DNA of 6,101 nt. Origin: Pseudomonadota bacterium. Its GTDB lineage: Bacteria > Pseudomonadota > Alphaproteobacteria > Rhodobacterales > Rhodobacteraceae. The translations under genes and the position numbers were made by a program. The stretch covers positions 1-6,101 of the forward strand of contig JAKAJW010000183.1 of the NCBI GenBank assembly GCA_021813645.1, in the 5' to 3' direction. Under the pieces are notes generated by a model. It made no database searches and was not told where the DNA came from. It saw only the letters and a list, made by a program, of their open reading frames with translations. Below are positions 1-4,775 of the stretch, piece after piece (the stretch's first letter is position 1; every line of letters starts with the position of its first letter).

Positions 1-10
1 CGGCCGGCCG

Positions 11-40
11 CGTCAAAACCCACCCCGGCCGGGGCAGGAA
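11..40 (-). terminator. possible terminator after tRNA-Leu
   Basis: On the minus strand, about 30 nt past the tRNA 3' end, there is a perfect GC palindrome CCCCGGCCGGGG (positions 23-34). It is followed by TGGGTTTTG, which contains four T residues. The stem is only 4-5 bp and the T run is separated from it by several bases, so this is a weak intrinsic-terminator candidate. Confidence 0.3.
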
Positions 41-63
41 CTCACATCGCTGGAAGGGAAAGC

Positions 64-150
64 TGGTGCGGATGAAAGGACTCGAACCTTCACGGGAGTT
101 ACCCCACAGCGACCTCAACGCTGCGCGTCTACCAATTCCGCCACATCCGC
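64..150 (-). tRNA. tRNA-Leu (anticodon GAG)
   Basis: A class II tRNA read on the minus strand. It has a 7-bp acceptor stem (GCGGATG paired with CATCCGC), a D arm, an anticodon stem CAGCG/CGCTG enclosing loop TTGAGGT, a long variable arm (GGGG-TAA-CTCC) and a T arm with loop TTCGAGT. The anticodon GAG is complementary to window positions 114-116 and reads leucine codons CUC and CUU. Discriminator A and the CCA tail are encoded in the DNA (positions 67 down to 64), giving 87 nt. The long variable arm and D-arm sequence are typical of bacterial tRNA-Leu. It is transcribed away from lipB. I see no disruption in any stem; the T stem contains one G-U pair. Confidence 0.97.
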
Positions 151-347
151 ATGTCTTGGCTGGTGCGCGGTCTCTTAGCGAAGCGCCGCCGGGAAGGAAA
201 GCGGATTTTTCGCCCCCCGCCCCCGCCGTCGCCGGTCGCCGCCGGCCGGCAATGCCGATTGCGCCGCCCGCGTTCCCGACGCATAGTCGCCGCCCGCGCG
301 CAGCGGCACGCTTTTGGCGCCCCGATCCGGGGCCGGAGGCCTTCGAC

Positions 348-1019
348 ATGGTGGAATGGCGCAACTGGGACGGGCTGGTGCCCTATGCCGAGGCGCTCGC
401 GGCGATGGAGGCGCGGGTGGCGCGAATCGCCGCCGGCACCGCCCCTGAGGCGGTCTGGCTGCTCGAGCATCCGCCGCTCTACACCGCCGGCACCTCGGCC
501 CGGCCCGAGGATCTGACCGACCCCGACCGCTTCCCGGTCCATGTCGCCGGCCGCGGCGGCCAATACACCTATCACGGCCCCGGCCAGCGGGTGGTCTATG
601 TCATGCTCGACCTCAACAGCCGCGGCCGCGACATCCGCCGCTTCGTCGCCGCGCTCGAGGCCTGGGTGATCGCCGCGCTCGCAGAATTCGGCGTCACCGG
701 CGAGATCCGCGAGGGCCGCGTCGGCGTCTGGGTTCGCCGCCCCGACAAGGCGCCGAACCCCGACGGCACCCCGCGCGAGGACAAGATCGCCGCGATCGGC
801 GTCAAGCTGCGCCGCTGGGTCTCGTTCCACGGCATCTCGATCAACGTCGAGCCCGACCTGAGCCATTTCTCCGGCATCGTGCCCTGCGGCATCCGCGAGC
901 ATGGCGTCACCAGCCTGGTCGATCTCGGCCTGCCGGTGACGCTGGCCGATCTCGACCTAGCGCTGCGGGCCACCTTTGCGCGCGCCTTCCCCGCCCAGGG
1001 CCTGGCCGCCGCCCCCTGA
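348..1019 (+). CDS. lipB: Octanoyltransferase LipB (lipoyl/octanoyl-ACP:protein transferase)
   Basis: LipB transfers the octanoyl group from octanoyl-ACP to a lysine of lipoyl domains (pyruvate and 2-oxoglutarate dehydrogenases, glycine cleavage H protein). It is the first committed step of lipoate synthesis and is cytosolic. The 223-aa product has the family hallmarks: LLEHPPLYTAGTS (residues 38-50), the RGGQYTYHGPGQ signature (69-80), the catalytic Lys in AAIGVKLRRW (Lys153) followed by FHGISINV, and the catalytic Cys in GIVPCGI (Cys180). The length matches the usual 210-230 aa. The chosen ATG has GGAGG at 335-339 with an 8-nt spacer. The reading frame stays open upstream but runs through the tRNA and low-complexity GC sequence, so earlier starts are unlikely. 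A 6-bp hairpin (GCCCCG-ATC-CGGGGC, 319-333) ends one base before the SD. The divergent tRNA gene implies a promoter within 151-347 that I could not pinpoint. Confidence 0.96.
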   Translation: MVEWRNWDGLVPYAEALAAMEARVARIAAGTAPEAVWLLEHPPLYTAGTSARPEDLTDPDRFPVHVAGRGGQYTYHGPGQRVVYVMLDLNSRGRDIRRFVAALEAWVIAALAEFGVTGEIREGRVGVWVRRPDKAPNPDGTPREDKIAAIGVKLRRWVSFHGISINVEPDLSHFSGIVPCGIREHGVTSLVDLGLPVTLADLDLALRATFARAFPAQGLAAAP

Positions 1020-1037
1020 GACGCCCGCCGCCCCTGC

Positions 1038-1059
1038 GGCAAAGTCCGCGCTTTGTTTT
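1038..1059 (+). terminator. possible intrinsic terminator after lipB
   Basis: Nineteen bases past the lipB stop, CAAAGT-CCGC-GCTTTG forms a 6-bp stem (one U-G pair, 1040-1055) with a 4-nt loop, followed directly by TTTT (1056-1059). A competing hairpin GCCGC-CCCT-GCGGC (1027-1040) overlaps its 5' side. Placement and T run fit a terminator separating lipB from the cytochrome gene, but the stem is A/T-rich and modest. Confidence 0.45.
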
Positions 1060-1131
1060 CGACGGCTTTTCCAGCACAGTCGGCCCTCGCGCCCCCCTGC
1101 GCCCCAGGCAACCGAGAGAGGAACCAACCTG

Positions 1132-1563
1132 ATGAAGACCCAGATACTCGCCGGACTTGCGACCCTCGCGCTGGCAGGCCCCGCCCTGGCCAACGGCGAC
1201 AGCGGCGACAGCGGCCGCGGCGAGCGCCTGTTCCTGAAGTGCAAGGCCTGCCACTCGATCGTCAAGCCGGACGGCGGCGTGGTGGTGAAGGGCGGCAAGG
1301 TCGGCCCGGATCTCTACGGCGTGATCGGCCGCAAGGCCGGCACCGAGCCGGGCTTCAACTACGGCGCCGGGCTGAAGGAGCTGGGCGACAAGGGCGTGGT
1401 CTGGACGGTCGAGCTGGTCTCCGAATATGTCGAGAACCCCACCGAATTCGTGCGCGAGAAGACCGGCGACGCCGCCGCCCGCTCGAACATGAGCTACAAG
1501 CTCGCCGAGGGCGGCGAGGATGTGGCCGCCTATCTGGCCTCGGTCGCCCCTGCGGCGAATTGA
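1132..1563 (+). CDS. cycA: Periplasmic class I cytochrome c (c2/c550 type)
   Basis: A soluble electron carrier, most likely between the cytochrome bc1 complex and terminal oxidases (and possibly a photosynthetic reaction centre if the host has one). The 143-aa precursor starts with a Sec signal peptide: Lys2, a hydrophobic stretch, and a likely cleavage after ALA at residue 20, leaving about 123 aa. Heme attachment is CKACH (Cys37, Cys40, His41). The GPDLYGVIGRKAG segment (58-70) and FNYGAGLKE follow, and Met120 in SNMSYKL is the expected sixth ligand. This pattern, including the MSYKL context, is that of bacterial cytochrome c2 / c550. The ATG has AGAGAGGA upstream (AGGA 1119-1122, 9-nt spacer). 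ctaD follows 161 bp later in the same direction, matching the recalled cycA-ctaDII arrangement of Paracoccus. The mature N-terminus carries a tandem GDS duplication (residues 22-27; 9-bp unit at 1195-1212). Naming it cycA rather than another c2 paralogue is inference. Confidence 0.88.
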   Translation: MKTQILAGLATLALAGPALANGDSGDSGRGERLFLKCKACHSIVKPDGGVVVKGGKVGPDLYGVIGRKAGTEPGFNYGAGLKELGDKGVVWTVELVSEYVENPTEFVREKTGDAAARSNMSYKLAEGGEDVAAYLASVAPAAN

Positions 1564-1586
1564 CGCTTCCGCCGCCCCGCCAATCG

Positions 1587-1605
1587 CCGGCACCGCGGCC
1601 GGAAA
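1587..1605 (+). terminator. weak hairpin after cytochrome c gene
   Basis: CCGGC-ACCGCG-GCCGG (1587-1602) forms a 5-bp GC stem 23 bp after the stop, followed by AAATTT rather than a T run. It could attenuate read-through toward ctaD or simply stabilise the cytochrome mRNA 3' end. The sequence support is limited. Confidence 0.25.
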
Positions 1606-1606
1606 T

Positions 1607-1620
1607 TTGCTATAGATCAA
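1607..1620 (+). promoter_or_regulatory. FNR/FnrL/Anr-type box upstream of ctaD
   Basis: TTGCTATAGATCAA matches the FNR-family consensus TTGAT-N4-ATCAA at 9 of 10 defined positions (C replaces A in the left arm). Its centre is about 111 bp upstream of the ctaD ATG and 50 bp after the cytochrome c stop. FNR homologues such as FnrL and FnrP control terminal oxidase genes in Rhodobacter and Paracoccus by oxygen tension. An oxygen-responsive switch on the oxidase gene is therefore plausible. Whether it represses or activates cannot be told without a mapped start site. Confidence 0.6.
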
Positions 1621-1629
1621 AGACGGCGA

Positions 1630-1658
1630 TTGCCGTGGGGCATGCAAGCCCATAAAAA
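1630..1658 (+). promoter_or_regulatory. candidate ctaD promoter
   Basis: TTGCCG (1630-1635) as a -35 and TAAAAA (1653-1658) as a -10 are separated by 17 bp. They match 4 of 6 consensus positions each and lie in a local A-rich patch just downstream of the FNR-type box. This would give a leader of about 60 nt before ctaD and put the box centre near -52. It is a best guess among loose matches; promoter read-through from the cytochrome gene is equally possible. Confidence 0.3.
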
Positions 1659-1724
1659 GATTGTGAGTGCGGGCCTCGGGGAGAAGAGGTGGGGCCCGCA
1701 ACGCGACATCAAAGGGAGGCGCGG

Positions 1725-3410
1725 ATGGCCGACGCAGCCGTTCATGGCCACGGGGAACACGCCCGGAAGGGCTTCTTCACCCGTTGGTTCATGTCGACGA
1801 ACCACAAAGACATCGGACTGCTCTACATCTTCACCGGCGGCTTCGTCGGGCTGATCTCGGTGATCTTCACCGTCTACATGCGGCTGGAGCTGATGTATCC
1901 CGGGGTGCAGTTCATGTGCCAGGAAGGCATGCGCCTCTGGCCCTCGACCGCGCCCTGCACGCCCGACGGGCATCTTTGGAACGTCATCGTCACCGCCCAC
2001 GGCATCCTGATGATGTTCTTCGTGGTCATCCCGGTCCTGTTCGGCGGCTTCGGCAACTACTTCATGCCGCTGCATATCGGCGCGCCCGACATGGCCTTCC
2101 CGCGGATGAACAACCTGTCGTTCTGGCTCTATGTCGCCGGCACATCGCTGGCGATCTGCTCGGTCTTCGCGCCGGGCGGCGACAACCAGCCGGGGTCCGG
2201 CATCGGCTGGGTGCTCTACCCGCCCTTGTCGGTGCATGAGGGCGGCTATTCGACCGATCTCGCGCTCTTCGCGGTGCACCTCTCGGGTGCCTCGTCGATC
2301 CTCGGCGCGATCAACATGATCACCACCTTCCTGAACATGCGCGCCCCCGGCATGACGCTGCACAAGGTCCCGCTGTTCCCCTGGGCGATCTTCGTCACCG
2401 CCTGGCTGATCCTGCTCAGCCTGCCGGTGCTCGCCGGCGCGATCACCATGCTGATCACCGACCGCAACTTCGGCACCACCTTCTTCGACCCGGCCGGCGG
2501 CGGCGACCCGGTGCTCTACCAGCACATCCTGTGGTTCTTCGGCCACCCCGAGGTCTACATCATCATCGTGCCCGGCTTCGGCATCATCAGCCACGTGATC
2601 TCGGCCTTCTCGAAGAAGCCGATCTTCGGCTACCTGCCGATGGTCTACGCGATGGTGGCGATCGCCGTGCTGGGCTTCGTGGTCTGGGCCCACCACATGT
2701 ATACCGTGGGCCTCAGCCTGACCCAGCAAAGCTACTTCATGCTGGCCACCATGGTCATCGCGGTGCCGACCGGGGTGAAGGTGTTCAGCTGGATCGCCAC
2801 GATGTGGGGCGGCTCGATCGACTTCAAGACGCCGATGCTCTTCGCCATCGGCTTCCTGTTCCTGTTCACCGTCGGCGGCGTCACCGGCGTGGTGCTGTCC
2901 CAGGCCGCGGTCGACCGCGCCTATCAGGACACCTACTACGTGGTCGCCCACTTCCACTATGTGATGAGCCTCGGCGCGGTCTACGCAATCTTCGCCGGGG
3001 TCTATTTCTGGATCGGCAAGATGTCCGGCCGGCAATATCCCGAATGGGCCGGCAAGCTGCACTTCGCGCTGATGTTCATCGGCTCGAACGTGACCTTCTT
3101 CCCGATGCACTTCCTCGGCCGGCAGGGCATGCCGCGGCGCTACATCGACTACCCGCAGGCTTTCGCCTACTGGAACGAAGTGGCCTCGATCGGCGCCTTC
3201 ATCGCCTTCGCCAGCTTCGTCTGGTTCCTCGGCGTGGTGTTCTACACCATCTTCTACGGCAAGCGGGTGACCGAGCCGAACTACTGGCACGAGGAATACG
3301 CCGACACGCTGGAATGGACCTTGCCCAACCCGCCGCCGGAACACACCTTCGAGGTACTGCCCAAGCCGGCCGAATGGGACCAGGCGCTGAAGCACGGCCA
3401 GCACCACTAG
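1725..3410 (+). CDS. ctaD: Cytochrome c oxidase subunit I, aa3 type (A1 family)
   Basis: The catalytic subunit of the proton-pumping aa3 oxidase in the cytoplasmic membrane. It holds heme a and the heme a3-CuB centre that reduces O2. The 561-aa protein has the full 12-helix heme-copper oxidase fold. Visible ligands are His92 (heme a), His274/His323/His324 (CuB) with the cross-linked Tyr278, His409 (heme a3) and His411 (heme a). Proton-path residues are Asp122 with Asn129 (D channel), Glu276 in GHPEVYI, which marks type A1, and Lys352 (K channel). The Arg471-Arg472 pair near the heme propionates is present, as are Cys65/Cys78, which may form the known disulfide. Numbering is two less than P. 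denitrificans. Position 401 is Gln (CAG, 2925-2927) where the Mg/Mn-site His is normally found; the adjacent Asp402 is kept. The start follows GGGAGG (1714-1719, 5-nt spacer), and a longer frame from 1689 lacks support. The stop TAG directly abuts the ATG of the DUF2244 gene. Subunits II and III are not in the window. Confidence 0.98.
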   Translation: MADAAVHGHGEHARKGFFTRWFMSTNHKDIGLLYIFTGGFVGLISVIFTVYMRLELMYPGVQFMCQEGMRLWPSTAPCTPDGHLWNVIVTAHGILMMFFVVIPVLFGGFGNYFMPLHIGAPDMAFPRMNNLSFWLYVAGTSLAICSVFAPGGDNQPGSGIGWVLYPPLSVHEGGYSTDLALFAVHLSGASSILGAINMITTFLNMRAPGMTLHKVPLFPWAIFVTAWLILLSLPVLAGAITMLITDRNFGTTFFDPAGGGDPVLYQHILWFFGHPEVYIIIVPGFGIISHVISAFSKKPIFGYLPMVYAMVAIAVLGFVVWAHHMYTVGLSLTQQSYFMLATMVIAVPTGVKVFSWIATMWGGSIDFKTPMLFAIGFLFLFTVGGVTGVVLSQAAVDRAYQDTYYVVAHFHYVMSLGAVYAIFAGVYFWIGKMSGRQYPEWAGKLHFALMFIGSNVTFFPMHFLGRQGMPRRYIDYPQAFAYWNEVASIGAFIAFASFVWFLGVVFYTIFYGKRVTEPNYWHEEYADTLEWTLPNPPPEHTFEVLPKPAEWDQALKHGQHH

Positions 3411-3956
3411 ATGCCCTACGTCTGGGTGAAACGGCTCGATCGGGCCCCGGAGCAATCCGGGGCCTTTTCACTGCCGCCCACCCATGCCGCCGGCGCCCCG
3501 CCGCTGGCCGAACTGCAGCTCTGGCCGAACCGCTCGCTGCCCCGCGGCGGCTTCGCCTTCGTCATCGCTGCCACCGGCGTCTTGCTGCTGGTGCCGCTGC
3601 TGGCGCTGCTCGGCTCGCCCGAGCTGTGGATCGTGCTGCCCTTCCTGCTGCTTACCCTGCTCGGCCTCTGGGTCGCGCTGCGCGCCAGCTATGCCTCCGG
3701 CAAGCTGGTCGAGCGGCTGCGGCTCTGGCCCGACCGGATCGAGATCAACCGTTTCGAGCCGAAGGGACTCCGGCGCGACTGGTCCGCCCATCCGCATTGG
3801 GTGAAGCTCGCCCTGCACCCCGAGGGCGGCCCGGTCGAGCACTACCTCACCCTCTCCGGCAGCGGCCGCGAGGTCGAGCTCGGCGCCTTCCTCAGCCCGG
3901 AAGAACGGGTAGCGCTGAAGGCCGAACTCGAAGCGGCGCTGCGCCGGTTGGACTGA
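3411..3956 (+). CDS. DUF2244 family membrane protein, possible oxidase-linked partner
   Basis: A 181-aa protein recognised as DUF2244 from its layout: LQLWPNRSLPRGGFAF (36-50), two closely spaced hydrophobic helices (about 48-68 and 71-93), then a soluble domain with LWPDRIEINR (105-114), HPHWVKLALHPEGGPV (127-142), LTLSGSGREVELGAFLSPEER (146-166). No biochemical function is known to me. The ATG follows the ctaD TAG with no intervening base and has no convincing SD, so translation is probably coupled to ctaD termination. This is the only in-frame ATG before the first helix; the MPY-W opening resembles homologues I recall. Codons 11-20 are themselves a strong terminator hairpin (see 3443-3468), so most ctaD transcripts may end before this gene is read. 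A role in aa3 oxidase assembly or stability is suggested only by position. Confidence 0.85.
   Translation: MPYVWVKRLDRAPEQSGAFSLPPTHAAGAPPLAELQLWPNRSLPRGGFAFVIAATGVLLLVPLLALLGSPELWIVLPFLLLTLLGLWVALRASYASGKLVERLRLWPDRIEINRFEPKGLRRDWSAHPHWVKLALHPEGGPVEHYLTLSGSGREVELGAFLSPEERVALKAELEAALRRLD
3443..3468 (+). terminator. strong rho-independent terminator inside the DUF2244 gene start
   Basis: GGCCCCGGA-GCAA-TCCGGGGCC is a perfect 9-bp, GC-rich stem with a GNRA-type tetraloop (3443-3464), followed directly by TTTT (3465-3468). It starts 33 nt after the ctaD stop, the usual place for a ctaD terminator, and is oriented for plus-strand transcription only. It also encodes residues 11-20 of the DUF2244 protein if translation starts at 3411. 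A ribosome translating that frame would melt the hairpin, so it could act as a translation-sensitive attenuator. Confidence 0.75.
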
Positions 3957-3991
3957 CCCGGCCGCGCCCGAACCGCCGATGCGGGCCCGGG

Positions 3992-4046
3992 CAATGTCGG
4001 GACAACGTCGGTGTAATATCGGTGCGAAATCGGTGCCAAATCGGTC
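3992..4046. repeat. five tandem 11-bp repeats in convergent gap
   Basis: Five consecutive 11-bp units: CAATGTCGGGA, CAACGTCGGTG, TAATATCGGTG, CGAAATCGGTG and CCAAATCGGTC. The core TCGG occurs at exact 11-bp spacing in all five, and TCGGTG in the middle three. The last unit runs into an inverted copy, CCGATTT (4049-4055). The array lies between the DUF2244 gene and yqeY, whose 3' ends face each other. Regular spacing near one helical turn could present protein-binding sites on one face of the DNA; no known iteron or motif is recognised. Confidence 0.7.
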
Positions 4047-4055
4047 AGCCGATTT
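4038..4055. terminator. possible bidirectional terminator hairpin
   Basis: AAATCGG-TCAG-CCGATTT is a perfect 7-bp stem with a 4-nt loop, with A residues on the left and T residues on the right. It could therefore act for the DUF2244 transcript and, in reverse, for yqeY. The T tracts are only three bases and belong to the stem, so the support is moderate to weak. The left arm is part of the fifth 11-bp repeat. Confidence 0.35.
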
Positions 4056-4149
4056 CCCTGCCGCCGCAACGGTTTGCGCCGCGGATCGGCGACCAGCCCG
4101 GCGGCCCCGCCCGGCCCCCGGCGCGCCGCGGCAAGATCTCGCTAAGCCC

Positions 4150-4602
4150 TCAGCCGAGCCGCGCCTTCACCATCGGCCCGACCGCGCCGAAATCCATCTG
4201 CCCGGTGTAGCGCGCCTTCAACTCGCCCATCACCTTGCCCATGTCGCGGATCGAGGCCGCGCCGGTCGCCGCGATCGCCGCCGCCACCGCCGCCTCGACC
4301 TCCGCCGCCGTCAGCTGGCGCGGCAGGAATTCCTCGATCACCGCGATCTCGGCCCGCTCCTTCCCGGCCAGATCGGCCCGCCCGGCCTCGTCATAGGCCC
4401 GCACGCTCTCCTGGCGCTGCTTCACCATCTTGCTCAGCACCGCGGTCACTTCAGTCTCGGTCAGCTCGGCCCCTTCGGCCCGCAGCGCGATCATCCGGTC
4501 CTTCAGCGCCGCCTGGATCATCCGCAGGGTCGAGACCCGCTCGCCCTCGCGCGCCTTCATCGCCGTCTTCAGCGCCTCGCCGATCTGTTCCTGCACGCCC
4601 AT
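4150..4602 (-). CDS. GatB/YqeY domain-containing protein
   Basis: A 150-aa cytosolic protein of the YqeY family, which resembles the C-terminal tRNA-binding domain of the GatB subunit of Glu/Asp-tRNA amidotransferase. It is a stand-alone protein whose exact role is unsettled. Family features seen are ALKTAMKAREGERVSTLRMI near the N-terminus (10-29), KQRQESVRAYDEAGRADLA (61-79), EIAVIEEFLPRQLT (85-98) and the C-terminal domain with DMGKVMGELKARYTGQMDFG (120-139). The length is that of the family (about 150 aa). The ATG at 4602-4600 has AGGAGG five bases upstream on the minus strand. An ATG eight codons earlier lacks such a site and was set aside. It is divergent from carA, as I recall from many alphaproteobacteria, and convergent with the DUF2244 gene. 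Confidence 0.93.
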   Translation of the reverse strand: MGVQEQIGEALKTAMKAREGERVSTLRMIQAALKDRMIALRAEGAELTETEVTAVLSKMVKQRQESVRAYDEAGRADLAGKERAEIAVIEEFLPRQLTAAEVEAAVAAAIAATGAASIRDMGKVMGELKARYTGQMDFGAVGPMVKARLG

Positions 4603-4715
4603 CCGACCCTCCTGCGGCTCTCGCAACCACTCTATCCCGCCCCCGCGCCGGCATCAACCGGGCAGCCCCTTCGCAACCCATTGGAATTACAAAATAATCT
4701 ATCTCGGCCAAGAAC

Positions 4716-4744
4716 TTGACCCGGACCGGCGCGCGGCATAGGTT
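4716..4744 (+). promoter_or_regulatory. candidate carA promoter
   Basis: TTGACC (4716-4721) is a 5-of-6 match to the sigma-70 -35 element. The -10 is less certain, either CATAGG (4737-4742) or TAGGTT (4739-4744), the latter at 17-bp spacing. Transcription would start around 4750, leaving a leader of about 25 nt with the GAGGAG ribosome binding site. The AT-rich block just upstream (4682-4704), conspicuous in this GC-rich DNA, may help promoter opening for carA and for the divergent yqeY. Confidence 0.5.
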
Positions 4745-4775
4745 GCGCCCCGGCCCGAGCCGAGGAGTCGCCCCC

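Noticed and set aside
172..200. minus-strand promoter for tRNA-Leu (TTTCCT, 17 bp, TAAGAG)
   Set aside because: Both hexamers match the consensus poorly; the position is plausible, but the sequence alone does not support a call.
66..347. upstream extension of the lipB frame
   Set aside because: It would run through the tRNA region and proline/arginine-rich noise; the ATG at 348 has a strong SD and matches the family N-terminus.
129..902. 257-codon minus-strand frame opposite lipB
   Set aside because: It is the antisense shadow of lipB, extends into the tRNA gene, and has no credible domain.
1617..3455. 612-codon open frame on the minus strand opposite ctaD
   Set aside because: It is rich in His, Asp, Glu, Arg and Gly with no domain pattern, and it mirrors the whole of ctaD. 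Long antisense frames are expected from third-position GC bias.
3484..3804. ATG at 3484 as an alternative start for the gene after ctaD
   Set aside because: It is in a different frame from DUF2244, and its translation is Ser/Cys/Arg-rich with no membrane or domain pattern.
2531..4210. 559-codon plus-strand frame overlapping ctaD, the DUF2244 gene and yqeY
   Set aside because: It is Arg/Ala/Pro-rich low-complexity translation crossing three convincing genes in other frames, with no recognisable motif.
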